DNA of 64,000 nucleotides, from positions 2,200,558 through 2,264,557 of the forward strand of contig QANY01007891.1 in the NCBI GenBank assembly GCA_003255025.1. Direction: 5' to 3'. Below are positions 23,701 to 38,330 of this stretch, in pieces. The translations under genes were made by a program, and so were the position numbers. Within the stretch, counting starts at the first letter, position 1. Each line of letters starts with the position of its first letter. The notes below the pieces were generated by a model that worked only from the letters and a program-made list of their open reading frames with translations, made no database searches and was not told where the DNA came from. This DNA comes from Datisca glomerata. Lineage: Eukaryota > Streptophyta > Magnoliopsida > Cucurbitales > Datiscaceae.

Positions 23701-24784
23701 TTACCTTAGTTATGGTTGGATTCTTACTCTAGTCAGATCTCCAATTGATTGTGGAATTTATGGTTGTTGAACTTATGGTCGTTGTTACTTGTTAAAGATC
23801 CAACACCCTAGTTGGGTATGAGCTTATTGTGGTCGTACTGTATATGATTTGTTTTTTCACAATTTATAATCCACTAGTCTGATTAGTCTGAGAGAAACTC
23901 TACTTTTTTCCAGTATTTTCTTTTTACCGTTTGTCTAAATTTAGTTCTTCTATTGCATATAGGAAAAGAAGGAATCGTTTCCCAGAGTTGAAGGACAAGA
24001 AGATCACAGCTAACTTGACTCAGGATACATCAATTAGGGACAAATCTGAAGATGTGGCTCCAGAAAGTATCATGCATCTGTATGTTCTTGTCTTTGATAA
24101 ATCTCTTTTACTATAGCTGGTGGTCATTCTACTTCTTAAGTTATTTAGGGAAAGCAAAATACCCAACTCAGAAAGAATTTCTAAAATTTTAACTTATTTG
24201 TTAGGCTGGAAACCGAATCTTCAATAAAACCTGCCTGGCTTCGATATGAGCGATGTGGAAAATTAGGCAAACTGCTTTATCAATTCACTCAACATTTCAT
24301 GAATATAATGTTGAAGATTAAATAAGAATGTAAAATGGTTTTATATGTAGATCTGATTCTGTTTGATCTTAAATCAATTTAAACCATCTTACGCAATGGT
24401 GGTCCTGCAATTTTGTTTGTCAAGGAACAGCTTATCTATGTTTTCCTTTTTTAACATCATCTCTATGAATATTATTTCACAAAGTTAACATGATCTCTCT
24501 CTAGGGAGGACAACAACCAATCATGTGAACTGGAACCTATGAGCGATGGTCAGAACATTCCTTTCAATGAAGTCGACGTGGATGGCTCTGCAGAAACTGA
24601 ATTTAAAGTAACTGGAAGTGAAGATGCATTAGATACTGTATTGAACAATCCGGACCATTTGACATACCAGCAGGTAGATAATGAGTTGGCAGATTCGGAA
24701 GATGAAGCTCCTATATCAAATCACTCAAGTGCTACAACTAGAAGGAAATTGTCGATGGTAGTTGATCTTGAAGATGATGATTAA
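14716..24784 (+). CDS. TIM: TIMELESS (replication fork protection), 19 exons, intact
   Basis: Plant TIMELESS homologue. The family works with TIPIN in the nucleus to stabilise stalled replication forks and support checkpoint signalling and cohesion. Exons, by splice signals and frame: 14716-14818, 15018-15170, 15248-15407, 15917-16235, 16599-16730, 16810-16993, 17102-17232, 17880-18089, 18862-19028, 19874-19952, 20875-21531, 21616-21986, 22219-22302, 22374-22478, 22701-22952, 23205-23273, 23410-23637, 23963-24079, 24505-24784. They sum to 3801 nt, 1266 residues plus stop, with no break. The N-terminal TIMELESS domain spans about 20-280 (LLRFLRRDDPENRDVFKQVC, FRENVMDLILVITQH, RHSQFSGTFTRL). 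The C-terminal region includes KLCWLLKFYK, RKMLRKMKNQPLLFVELLFW and SIADALGEDEAD, then paired FKD...LDPD...KLKQLGL repeats. Odd points: GC donor after exon 12, 49-residue tandem repeat in exon 11. The start is the first ATG and opens with the family's MDTEGLSVICAGLGI. Gene identity is very sure; a few exon edges are inferred. Confidence 0.95.
20959..21252 (+). repeat. 147-bp (49-codon) in-frame tandem duplication in TIMELESS exon 11
   Basis: Residues 575-623 and 624-672 align without gaps; both carry SSSERLTD, VNKN, DFDGKD or GFDGKD, TQVEEHSIP and DVK. It lies in the low-complexity acidic linker before the conserved C-terminal part, so it is likely tolerated. Confidence 0.93.
21987..22218 (+). 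other. Non-canonical GC-AG intron of TIMELESS
   Basis: The only way to keep frame is exon 12 ending ...CATAG followed by GCAAGA, the GC-donor consensus (AG/GCAAG), and exon 13 starting after CTTTCCAG at 22219. A GT donor inside VVIHHELV (near 21976) would put a TAG first in the next exon. Phase is 2 on both sides. Confidence 0.8.
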
Positions 24785-27640
24785 GACAAATGACCAGGTC
24801 TCTATCTTGAGCTTTTAACTGCATCTTAACTTAAGATTTGTTTTTCTTATTATCAAGAGCATTTTGCAAATTTTGCAAGTTTAATGCTCAATATCCATAT
24901 CTTGCATCTGTTGTCTTATTATGGTCTATTTAAATGAAAATTTCAGCATGCCTTTTGGTGTAACATATGCGTTTCTTTTTCTTCAAAAGATGACGAGATC
25001 TGTTGGTTCGAATTCCTTTGATTATTGATGAATTATTGCAAATTACTTTCATATAATAATCGGTCAAATTGCATAGCTTAGAAGTAATTTGTTCGAATGC
25101 ACTACTTATATTATATAACATATTGGTGTTCATAAATGCAGGTTTCTTGGGTGAGTCACTGAAATGCGAGAAGCATGCTTACTGCCAGTTTATGGGTAGA
25201 AAAGGTCCGTAAAAAAATATGAATGATGTTTTAAATGTAAATAGATAATATTTTACTTGTAAAAAGAACTCTCTTTTGCACTATAATACATATAACGTGG
25301 TATATAAGCGTTTAAGTTAGCCTTAAAATTTCTGCAGAGTGTGACCGCAAATGATAAGTTACCTTTTTTTTTAGCAATTAGCCCATATTATATGTACAAC
25401 GGAGTTAGTTTTCGTTGTGGAGGTTGCTCCAAAAGTTCAATAGAGTCGTGGAGTTCTCTTGTCTCACATTTAACTTTGCTTTCACGCCTTAATGTTTACA
25501 AATAAATTACTTCTTTTCCCTCTTTCTTAGCTAGTAATGAGTTATTTTCTTGGAAACTTCAGCAATATTTGACCCTCAAGTTTAATATTAAAATAATGTT
25601 AGTGCACAGTGCTTTTTGATGTCTTACATGTAAGAATATCTCTTTCAATTCTTATATTAGTAGAAATATACGTGTGTTATACGTGATGAGTCTAGTTTCT
25701 TTGTTGATTCACCAACTATTTTAAAAAAACTTAAGCATATTCATTTCATTTATTTCTTATAAAGTGAGAGATAATGCAGTAATTTTGATATTTACAAATT
25801 TTAAAATATATTGTACATTGAATTAAATAACATATCAATCACACTTTCTAATTAAAAGTATGAAATCCTCACTAAATAATGTACATTGCACATTATGTAT
25901 AATATTTGTTATATAGTGACTCATAAGAAATGTAATGAGTTAAATTTTAGATGTTGTATATATTAGAAGTTTTAATACTCGAACATAGTGCACATGAGAT
26001 AATATGTTAAAATTAGATGTTTAAAATTATTCTATATGACATTGTTTTTTGAATATTATTGAAATAATTTAATTTCATCAATTTATAACTTTTTAAGAAA
26101 TGATTATGTCAATAATAGATTGTTGAAAAATATATGAATATCTTTCTCTAAATTCTTTTGTATGAATTTTCATATTGTTGATAACATAATTGTTATATGA
26201 TATAAAATTTATAAATTACTAACTAATAAATTATTATTAATTAAAAAAATAAATATTCCCTATATATATAGAAAATCTTAAGATTAACTTTCATGGACAT
26301 TCACTTTTCTAACACAATATTATAAACATATTTAATTTATAAATTATTTATAAATTATTTATAAATTATTTAAATGAGTTAAATAAAAAATGTGAACTTC
26401 TTGATTTGTATGACATTTTAAAGGGCTTTAAAGGATAAAATAGAAAATAAAAAGTTTCTCCAATTTAAGTCTCTTTTAATATAGTATAGATATAAATATA
26501 ATGATATCTTTTTTATTTAGAAAGTTTTTAAGTTAATTCTGGAATTGCTCAAATATTAGTTATTTGAGTTACTATTGATATTAGTTATTGAGTTATATTT
26601 GCAGCTATAATTTTTCAAAGACTATTTTTATTAATTATTTCTATAATAGGATTATCACTACTACTTCTAAATGTGGCTTAGGGCGGAGAAATATTTTAGA
26701 CACAAATTACCTTTATTATTATATGAAATTTTAAATTGATAAGTTTTTCAATATTCTCTATACTAAAATCATATTTATCATATTAATTATTCATAATATA
26801 TTAGTTGAAAAATTGAGAGACAAATTAGTTTAATAAATTGATTTTTGTTAAAGAATTGGATTAGTGAATAATTTGATATTGAAATTAATATTTCAAATCT
26901 TTTTACCTTTCTAAGTCTATAGTATATATAAATGAGATTAAGAAGGAAAAATATTTTTTAACACATGTCCTCACTATTATATGAAATTCTGAATTGATAC
27001 GTCTCTTGATATTCTCTACCAAAATCACATTTACTATTCCAATTGTTAAAAAAATATATGAGTTGTAAAAAATTAAGAGATAAATTAATTTAAATATATC
27101 GAATTATATCAAACAATTGTACAAGTGAATAATTTAATATTGAAATTAATAGTTCAAATCTTTTTTAGTTTTCTTGAGGGAATACAATTCTCAACGAAAT
27201 AGTAACAAAAAAAAACTAATTAACAAGAGTCAATACAAGTATCTGATCAAAATACCAGAAGGAATCTTACGGCAAGGAATCGAAACAGTTGCCAACTTCA
27301 CAATACAATCAATAACCAAATTACAGTATCTAAAAACATGCTAAATTGAAATATTAATTAAAAAAGTTTTTAACTCTCTATACCAATACAAAACCTTTAA
27401 CAAAAATATCATCAACATTTAATAGATTGAATTATTAAGTTTGACATAACAACTCAGAAGGTAATCAAACACTTTTATATGTAATCCTATTCATATTTTT
27501 GACCATATTATTTATTATTGATTTTTTTAACATGTGCAACACAAGTACAATTGACTAATTCTTGTGAAAAGTATCAAGATTTGGTTTATAAATTTCTAGG
27601 GTGATTCTAATTACATCTTGGTTATTATTTTTTTGGAAAA
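24785..27640. other. TIMELESS 3' region, then AT-rich intergenic DNA
   Basis: The first few hundred bases are probably 3' UTR. A CAG at about 25139-25141 could be the acceptor of a 3'-UTR intron, but this is weak. From about 25.5 kb the DNA is very AT-rich, with short tandem runs (ATTTATAAATT units near 26336-26372), and no protein-coding signal is seen. Confidence 0.55.
26690..27170. repeat. Diverged direct duplication, ~261-bp spacing
   Basis: Copies at about 26690-26910 and 26945-27170 share TTATATGAAATT, ATATTCTCTA, AATCATATTTA or AATCACATTTA, and the closing ATTGAAATTAATA plus TTCAAATCTTTTT in the same order. Confidence 0.75.
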
Positions 27641-27645
27641 GCTAT

Positions 27646-28421
27646 AAATTATACTCTCAAATTTTATAATTATCATTTATAATCATGAACTATAATTTGT
27701 CATTTATAATCTTGATGCTACATTTTCCACATAGTAACCTTTCGTCTACATTATTTGACGGAGCCGTTAAGAGTGCAGTTACGACGATATTTCTAATTTT
27801 TCAAATTAAAAAGAGTGCCCCTCAAGAGAGCATTCATGGCGATTCAGGATTTTTGTGAATATAAATGATTTTTTCGCGTTAGGCTACAACGTACGTTCTC
27901 TTTAAAACCCAGTTTTTCTGTCCATTTCACCTAAGCTTCTGAAACCCTCAAACATTTCATTTTCATTTTTATTCTGTTTCGAAATTCAATTAGAAGTTAT
28001 ATCCAAATAATCAGTTGATTTCGTTAGCGTATTGGATCTTGGTCTTCTTGACGATTCTTGTTCAAGATTTTAAAGCATTTGTGGTGATTTAGGGTCTCAA
28101 GAATGAGGAGTACCCAGTAAAGAATTAATCCACAACCCAAAAAGAATCCACACAGGTTTAGAAATTTCAGACTCAATAAATGATGGCAGAGCAAGCTTCT
28201 GCAGCGTCTCTCGCGCGCTTTCGGAAGAAGACAGAGCCCTGAGAAAACTCTTGCGAAATCCAAGTGTTTTGATGAGGTCTCTTTTCAATTTCGAGAATAG
28301 TAAACGATGTCGTATTCTGTACTCTTAATGAATCCGTTAAATAAAATAACGGAAAATAAAAATAATAATTTAGAGTTATAAATGATAATAATTATATAGT
28401 TTGAGGGTGTATTTTCTAATT
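27646..28421. mobile_element. DNA transposon with long (~100-bp or more) terminal inverted repeats, non-autonomous
   Basis: The left end ATACTCTCAAATTTTATAAT continues through TTATTTGACGGAGCCGTTAAGAGTGC. The reverse complement of the right end reads ACACCCTCAAACTATATAAT through TTTAACGGATTCATTAAGAGT. These are imperfect inverted ends of more than 100 bp, as in Mutator-like or foldback elements. The core is less AT-rich than its surroundings. On the minus strand it holds a short open stretch (FRKSFLRALSSSESARETLQ, about 28.10-28.29 kb) that I do not recognise; it could be captured host sequence. Superfamily and target duplication are unresolved. Confidence 0.65.
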
Positions 28422-29149
28422 TCTTACTGGACGTGGTTAAATGTTAAAACGCACGGTTCTTGCATTCTTCATTTCTAATTAAGCTAAATTGCAAATGCAT
28501 CCTCTCTGTTTGCAGTCACATCCTTATACTATGATATTTTATTTATCTAGTTTCGGTACTAAGATTTGCTAGGCAGCTGCTCCAAATATTTCTTCAATAA
28601 TTAAATTCCAAAGCAACCTCAAAATTAGAATTCAATGCTTGTGTATAATTCTTAGCTAGTCTGGTAAGATCTACGAAGGTATACCGTGTTAACTAAGCTA
28701 AAATAGAACCTCATTGCTAAATAAATCTCATCGAATTAAAACTCTTAGTTCGATTAGTTCAATTTATATAACATTCACGGTTCAACTTAGTTTGTTATAT
28801 TTTTTAACTCAAATTTTTTTATTCGATTTGATTCTTCACCAATAAATGAACTAAATCAATCTGTGAACACTTCTATCAAGTTGCAATGGAATGGACGACT
28901 CAGATCCAATACTACTATTAGACAAAAAAAGTCAAATCTAGTTGTGTTTTTTTTTTAAAATCTGTAATGTGCTAAGTTGTCCGTTGAGATTTGAGACGAT
29001 GATTAAGATGGACACAACAAATTTTCTTTTATTAGAGATCTCAATAAGAGAGGGTCCATTTTTGTACACAAGTACATATAATTGTGAGTTAGTCCACCAA
29101 GGTCTAGTAAGGTAGGCCTTGGTATGTAGCTGATGAAAAATGGAACCAA
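28422..29149. other. AT-rich intergenic DNA, no gene seen
   Basis: No coding or repeat signal recognised between the long-TIR transposon and the duplicated chitinase-flank block. Confidence 0.55.
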
Positions 29150-30222
29150 TTTATTAAGTAGTTTAGCAAGGCAGTGAATGGTTTTAAGAGTCTTTGCCAT
29201 TATGTGAGTTTTCTTTAAGTAAAGGCATATGCAATTCAGCCGTTCATTTAAAAAAAAATTGCTTTATACACTTCCAAAATAATGTAAGTCATTTCAAAAA
29301 TTACTTTTATTTCGAATTGAATGTTAATAGATTTTTATTATAAACAAGCTAACTCAACTTAATTTTATTGACATGTTACCTTAGTTTTGTGTATCAGAAA
29401 CTCATCAAATATTAAATTGTACGAAATTCAGTATCATGAATTGGTCAAAACGTGAAGATTTTTGTAACGTCAAAATTAAAATGTGTATACTAAATTGGCA
29501 AAAAAGAGTTATCAGTATTATTGTACATAGTCAAATTAATAGGGAATTTAGCTGTTACTTTTCCTCTATTTATCAAGGGATGCTCTTCAAGTCATTCTAG
29601 ACTTGACAAGCTCACCACTACCTAGCCTGGTAAGTGAATGCATTTATTCCAATCTTTTGTACAATACTAGGTTCACATTACATCCTTAGTTGTATGGAGT
29701 GGATTTCTAGAAAGTCTATTATAGATGCTCATGACTTAATTAAATACTTGTTAGATATAGCAAAATAAGTCTTGCAGCGTGTTTTGATTCTTAGCTTGTT
29801 TCATTGGTCTTTCCTTCTTTGGCCTACATATTTCGGAGCTACAATAGAAAAAGAAGGTAGACTACATGTTTAAATTCCTCACAAATATATGGACATGAAT
29901 TCTTATAGTGAGAAAGACAATCTCTTTTATTTATCATAAAACTCATAAATCAAATGTTAATTCGAAATTCTTATTTGTATGTCTTAAGCAAATTCTTTTA
30001 TCCTTGATAAAATAGTGAACAAGCACGCAGAAACGCATATTTATAAACAATGGTTTGACCATATAAAAAATCATATTCTATAGTTACTGCAATACTTGGA
30101 TATTTATAAACTATTATTTTTTTAGTATAAAGTACATGCAAGGACCCCATGTCTTATTTTACAATTCCATATGAGAACTCTATTCAAATATATAGTGCAA
30201 AGTCTATTGCATTCAACTTATC
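29150..30222 (+). repeat. Segmental duplicate of the chitinase 3'-flank (copy A)
   Basis: Collinear with 45150-46880. Shared words include AAGAGTCTTTGCCAT, GCAATTCAGCCGTTCATT, ATAGTCAAATTAA, CAAGGGATGCTCTT, ATTCTAGACTTGACAAGCTC and CCTACATATTT. Copy A lacks an internal 0.5-0.6 kb that copy B has. It continues on the far side of the LINE into a chitinase pseudogene. Confidence 0.85.
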
Positions 30223-30777
30223 CATAAATACAAGAATTACTCCAAGAATTAGTAGCTCCTGGTTTGGTGCGCTTGATTCATGGAAGCCTGGTGTATGATT
30301 TTTTCCCATGAATGCTTCCTCTCATTGATATTATCTTGCTACGTGTTATCATCCTACATCTTCCCCACCTACGTGTTATTAAATCCTACACTCTCTTTCG
30401 AGGAGTTTCATCTAACGTCTATCGAAGCTACGACTGGCTTTTTACGTGCTTCTATCTACGCCTAGTACCCACAAACTGAATTCCTCTGTTCAGCCTCTTG
30501 GCTACGGCGCGTTTGGTTTTTCTTTAGTTGAAGAAGCTTCTTTGTGGTCTTAGTCTTGGATCTCTTTCTTCCTCTTTTTTTTACTCGTTCTCTTCGAGTT
30601 AGTTATAGATCTTGTAGTATCTCTTGGAGTCTCTAGTCACATTCTAGTTTCTCTGGGTAGTTTCTTTTCTGGTACTTCTTGGTGCTGTTGCTCTGGTTAG
30701 TCTCTTTCTCCTTCTTTCGTATCTCATCTTCTTTTGCTCTCTGCTGGTGTGATTTTTGTTTTCTTCTACATTTTCTA

Positions 30778-31960
30778 TGGAGGAGGATTTAGTTATTGAT
30801 ATTGAGGATCTTTTGCTTTAAGATGAAAGAAGGATTGATAGGTGGTTGGCTGGAAACTTTGCTCTAATAAAATAATCAATACATCTACTATGGCTTTTGT
30901 TTTAAGGAGATAATGGAATCTGGATTCTAGCTTAGATATCAAGATCTTGGAGAAGAACCTTTTTTTTTCTATAGTTTGAAAATGCCAGAGATATGGAAAA
31001 AGGTCTATTCTATGGGACCGTGGAGCTTTAATGGACCGCTGCTGATAATTCAGAAATATGAGGCTGAATCTCAGCCCTCTGAGATTCTCTTTGATTAATG
31101 TCAAGTATATGTGCAAATATAGGATTTACCCCATAATTACGTGCTGGAACCAGTGATCAGAAGGATTGCCTCATAGGTTGGTGATATTCTAGAGATTGAT
31201 ATGTATACTCTAGAAAGTGGACTAGCAAGATCCGTAAGAGTGAGGTTGAATTTAAAGGTGGATAAAGCTCTTAAACCTAGTATTTGGATAAAAAGGAAAG
31301 CTAAATCTTCAATATGGATTGAGATGAAATATGAAAGACTGCCGCAGTTTTATTTTTACTGTGGAAAGGTATGTCATGAGGTGAGAAGTTGTCTGAAAGA
31401 TAGAGAAGGGAAGCCTAATATCTTTGGAGATTGGTTAAAATAGGAGGCAAATATGAAAACTCCTACTGGGATAATTGAGATCTTTTTGAAAGGATAAACT
31501 GGAAGGAATAGATTGATTAATGAAGTTGATACGTACCATGGGTGCAGTAAACCTGACTTAGAACAGAGACAAAATATTTTACATGGTAAAGAGAATACTG
31601 GTGATGAAGCTCAAGGAAATTGTAAAGCCTTGGTTCTTAGGCAAGACAATTCTATTGAAGGTTACAGGGTGAGCTTGGGGAAGGATAGTCTGGCAGATTA
31701 TAGAGATGGAAGTCTGAATATCTGTGTCAACTCTAACTCAAATATGAAGACATCTAGCTTTGTTAAAAAGCAATGCACTAGGGGGAGGCCTAGAACACAA
31801 TGGATCATTATCAATCGTATTGAGGAAAAAATGGAAAGAAACAGAAAATGATGCGAATAATGAAGGTACGAAGAAGATGATTGTCATTGAGAAGAAAGTA
31901 GTAGAAAGCTATGCAGGTAATAAAGAGGTGGCGATGGCTTGCCTTGAGAAGCCATCTAAT
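30778..31960 (+). pseudogene. LINE ORF1 (gag-like, DUF4283-type plus zinc knuckle), broken
   Basis: The start (MEEDLVIDIEDLLL) is followed by a stop. Pieces of a DUF4283-type domain appear in shifted frames (MGPWSFNGPLLIIQKYEAES near 31015). A zinc-knuckle-like stretch (FYFYCGKVCHEVRSC near 31345) has Cys-Cys-His-Cys spacing but has lost its first Cys. The charged tail ends near 31960. ORF1 proteins of this class bind element RNA. Confidence 0.7.
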
Positions 31961-31965
31961 CCTTA

Positions 31966-32515
31966 ATGAGTCTACTCATTTGGAATTGTCAAGGCCTTAG
32001 GTCTGCCTTGACAATTCAGGCTCTTAAAGACTCCATTTTTTCTTTTAAACCTGACATCATTTGTTTATTGGAAACTAAAATGAAGGATAAAAAGGTTATG
32101 AGAGTTGTTAGACCTCTCAAGTTTGATAATTTGGCTGTTGTGGATCCTGTGGGCCTGGCTGGAGGAATGGTAGTTTTTTGGAGAGATACTGCTGATGTTC
32201 TGTCTATTTTCAGTAAGCAATATCTGATTGATATCAGGGTTAAAAATTATGCTAGAATCACTTTTGTGTATGAGAGTAGTGATGACTCTCAGAGATGGAA
32301 GGAGTTTGATGAAATTGCTGATTCTAGAATGGATAACAATGAATCTTGGATTATTATAGGGGATTTTAATGATATGGTTTGTAGTATTGAGAAGAAAGGT
32401 GGAAGACCTTTTAATTTTAGAAGAGCTAGTTTTTTCAAGCAATTTATGGATAAGTGTGAGGTTTCTGATGTTCAATCCAGAGGTAATTTCTACACTTAGA
32501 GAAATTGCATATATG
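31966..32515 (+). pseudogene. LINE endonuclease domain (APE type), start of broken ORF2
   Basis: Opens MSLLIWNCQGLRSA, the usual ORF2 start of plant L1. Endonuclease motifs WNCQG, CLLETK (catalytic Glu) and IIGDFNDM (catalytic Asp and Asn) are intact over 177 residues, then a TAG ends the frame at 32499. This domain nicks the target DNA to prime reverse transcription. Confidence 0.88.
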
Positions 32516-32819
32516 GAGAAGGTTTAATTCAAGAGAGACTTGACATATTACTTATAAATGCTAAAGGCGTGAAGTTATTCCATGATATTGAGGTCTTTGT
32601 CCCCCCAATATAGTGTCAGACCACAATATGCTTTGGATCAGCTTGATGAAGAAACTTGTCATTAAGAAAAGACTGTTCAAATTTCAAAATTAATGGAGAG
32701 TAGAGGAAGACTATGAAGAGGTCATTAAGTAGGGATGAGAGAATTATCGCTCTGAGCTAGGAATGGCCAATCTCATGGGCAAACTAAAAAGTTATAATCT
32801 GAAGCTGAAAGCTTAGATT

Positions 32820-33720
32820 ATAACTATTTTATGTTGTCTGTCTCCATTGAGAAAGTCAAAGAAGTTGCTTTCTCTATGGGTCCTGACAAAGTTCCTGGTC
32901 CTGATGGGGTGTCAGGTTCTTTTATCAATCTCATTGGAATTTGGTGGGTGAGGATGTCTAGAAAGTAGCTAATGATTTTTTTTTGAGAAAGGGTACCTTC
33001 CCAATGCCTTTAATGAAACTTACATCACTTTAGTTCCTAAAATTCCCAGTCTTGAAACTCCTTCACATTTCAAGCATATTGCTATGTGCAATTACTACTA
33101 TAAAGTTCTCTTTAAAGTCTTGGTTAATAGACTCATACATGTTATCTCCAAGTGCATAAATGATTCTCAAAGTGCCTTCATTAATGGGAGGCACTATTAT
33201 TGCCTAGGAGGTATTCTATGCTTAAGAAGAGGAAGAAGGAGAAGAAGGGTGTCTTAGCTCTATGCTTAGTTGGGTTTTCTTAGAAAATCTGCTCTTCAAG
33301 ATGGGTTTTCACAGAGGTGTTATTCAAAGGATTTGACTTGTGTTTTTACTGTTCACTACAGAATTTGTATTAATGGAAGTCTTCAAGTTCACATTAAACC
33401 TACAAGGGGTTTGAGACAAGGAGACCATTGTCTCCCTACCTTTTCATTTTGGTAGCTGATACTCTTTCTAGATGCATTCAAAGAGCTGTTAATCTTGACA
33501 GTATCAAAGAAGTCTATTTGAAAAGAGGTAGTTCTGGTATCTCCCATTTATTTATTTTGCAGATGGTCTTTTCTTTACTGAGGATAATGAGGAATCTTGC
33601 AAAGTTTTGATGGAGTGCATCTCATTATACTGTAAAGATTCTGGTCAAAAAGTCAATCTTAGTAAGAGCAACATTTTCTTTAGTAAAAATATTAGGGGGG
33701 AGAAGCAGTTAACCATTGTT
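32820..33720 (+). pseudogene. LINE reverse transcriptase, broken
   Basis: Recognisable parts in several frames: AFSMGPDKVPGPDGVSGSF; FNETYITLVPKIPSLETPSH; VLVNRLIHVISKCINDSQSAFI; KPTRGLRQGDHCLP; then a FADG-type box (usual FADD) followed by FFTEDNEESC and GQKVNLSKS. Stops and indels lie between them. Confidence 0.85.
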
Positions 33721-34599
33721 GGCTGGTTTGGAGATGAGAATTATCTTGGGTTACCCACTAACTGAGGTACTTCCAAGGCTGCTATGCACTCCCTGATGGT
33801 GGAAGGAATGGAAGCAAATATAGACTCATAAGTCAATTTGCTCTCACTAGGTGGTAAGGAAGTTTTGTTAAAACCTGTAGCTTCATCTCCCAAACTATGT
33901 TATGAGTTTATTCAAACTTCCTAGGAAAGTTTGTATTAAACTTCAAGCTTCAGTTTCAAAATTCTGGTGGAAGAATGGGGAAAACATTGGCATCAAATGA
34001 CGTTCTGGTACAAACATGAATAAGAGTAAGATTTTTGGAGGTCTTGGCTTCAAAGATTTGGAAATTTTTAACATAGCTTTATTTGCTAAGTAGGCCTGAC
34101 ATCTCATTAAACATCATGGGAGTTTATGTGCTAAATTGTTGAAAAGTCTGTATTTCCTTAATTCTAATCTGATCAAGGCTAGTACTAGAAGGAATAGTTC
34201 TTGTTCTTGGAAATGTATCTTGTGTGGTTTTGAAGCCATTGGAAGTAAATGTATTTGAAGGGTGGGTAGTGGATACTCTATCAATATCTAGGAGGATAAA
34301 TGGATTTTTAACAATATTTCTAATTTTAAGGATTCTTCCATCAATTTGGTGGGTGATCTTATAGGTTTTAATTGTCTTGGCATATTTTGGAAGAAAATTT
34401 TAATTGACATAATTTCCCCCTTGGGTTTGCAAGGATATTCTCTGTATTCAGCTAACTAGAGTAGATAAAGAGGATGATTTTATCTGGCCTTATATTAGGA
34501 ATTGTGAGTTTACAGTTAAATCCTGCTATAATATTCTGTTGGATGGAAAATTTGGTGAGAATGCTTCCTCCTCAACTGCTGTCTCTAATCAAAGTCATT

Positions 34600-35560
34600 T
34601 TTGGAAAGTCTTTTGGAAGTTGAAAGCAGGTCCTAAGATAAAATTCTTTTTCTGATGTGTGATCAACAATCTTATTCTCTCAAAGAAAACTTGAAGCGTA
34701 TAAACATTATATCAGATGATTCCTGTCCCATTTATCTTGACAAGGTGGAGAATACTAAACATTTACTGGTAGGTTGCAATTGGAGTCAAGCTGTCTGGGA
34801 TAGTTCACCTTCAAAATTTTCTTTTCCTGGTGATGGAGTTCCTTATTTTGGCTATTGGCTTATTCACACTCTTCTGGATCTTCTGAGGCATCCTGATGGA
34901 GGTGAGGAGGTTGCTAATTTTTTATGTTATTTGTGCTGATACATCTGGAAGGGTAGGATTGAGGCTGCTTTTGAAGGTAAATGTGTTAATCCTATCAAAA
35001 CCATGGAGATTGCTTCTTCTCAATTCTATTTCTTTTGATCACTCCAGCCCAGGTAACATACTCTTGATAATTATATTAGAACTGATTACAGTTTCCTCTA
35101 ATACTGGTTGGATTAAAATTAATTGTAATGCCTCATATAAGGCAATATCTGGTTTTGCAATAGAAGTTGTTATTGCAAGGAATAATATTGCTGATGTGGT
35201 TATGTTCAAAGTCTATAACATTCCTACTTATAGTAGTATTCATGCTGAGCTTCTAGCTATCATGAAGGAGTAAATATGACTGTTGAGTGTGGCTGGGAGA
35301 ATGTGGTTATTAAGTCTGATTGTAAAATGGCTATTGATTGGTGTTCTGGTATTGGGGGTTGTAACTAGAAGTTTTTGAATCTTTTAGAAGATATATTGTT
35401 GAATGCTGCCTCTATTCGAGTTTGTTATTTCAAGTGGGTTGGAAGAAATGTCAATATGGCTACTAATGCTCTTTCAAAGCATGGTTAGAGCTATATTGAA
35501 TACTGTATTTTTTTTACCTTCTAATGTGACCTGTATCGTAGAGAAGGAAATATTGGATGT
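34600..35560 (+). pseudogene. LINE C-terminal zinc-finger region and RNase H, broken
   Basis: A zf-RVT-like segment (LKAGPKIKFFF, then CPIYLDKVENTKHLLVGC) is followed by RNase H: GWIKINCNASYKAISGFAIE (first Asp is Asn), YSSIHAELLAIMKE and, in other frames, WKNVVIKSDCKMAIDW-like sequence. Such an RNase H at the end of ORF2 is common in plant L1 elements. Confidence 0.75.
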
Positions 35561-35664
35561 AATAAGGGGTTCTAGACCCCCTTAATTCTTTGTTTAGAAT
35601 GTAATCATAATTCTTTGTTTGGAATGTAATATGTTTTTGACAAAAAAATATATTCATAAATACA

Positions 35665-37905
<2,241 letters not shown>

Positions 37906-38330
37906 AGAGGAGAAGAGAACGCGGTAGCCAGGAAGGTTGCCTTGGCACAGGCAAGGCTGCCACTCACATTACATGCCCTTGTTAGGGGTAACAACTTTAC
38001 AATCACGTGTGGGTAGCCAACGTAGACAAAAATTTTACCAGATGGGCTTGGCGACGGTAAGAAAATCGCCGCGGACGATGCACCAGTGACTTTAGAATGC
38101 CACATTTAAAGAACGAGGATGAGTGAAATGACAACCATGAAAAAGGAGGCTCAAGAAGTTCAAAAGAAGAAGCTCACCATTTCAAGAACGAAGGAGGCAC
38201 CACAAAGGGAATGATCATTATTTTCACGAAGAAGAAAAAAATGAGGTAAGGGCAAGAATGAAAATTCCATTCCATTTCGGCATTGTGAAGGAGGCCAAGA
38301 TGGAGGAAATGAGGAGAGAAATTACCTATT
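37906..38330 (-). other. Unrecognised minus-strand open stretch next to LTR debris
   Basis: A 68-codon minus-strand frame (37899-38105, starting MWHSKVTGASSAAIF) lies downstream of a minus-strand TATA-like CCTATAAATAGG near 38325. I recognise no family. It may be the start of a gag-like gene in a decayed gypsy element. Confidence 0.3.

Larger units (their letters stand above)
30233..35654 (+). mobile_element. L1-type non-LTR retrotransposon (LINE), near full length, dead
   Basis: Bounded by the direct repeat CATAAATACA (30223-30232 and 35655-35664), a likely target-site duplication, and ending in an A-rich tail (ACAAAAAAATATATT). Order on the plus strand: leader, ORF1 with nucleic-acid-binding parts, endonuclease, reverse transcriptase, zinc-finger region and RNase H. 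Many frameshifts and stops break both ORFs. It separates the chitinase 3' flank (copy A) from the chitinase pseudogene, so it inserted after that duplication. About 5.4 kb, usual for plant L1 elements. Confidence 0.92.

Noticed and set aside
25005..25016. GGTTCGAATTCC resembles a tRNA B box
   Set aside because: No A box at the right distance and no cloverleaf; likely chance in the TIMELESS 3' region.
32065..32475. 136-codon minus-strand frame
   Set aside because: Antisense of the LINE endonuclease, whose motifs are clear on the plus strand.
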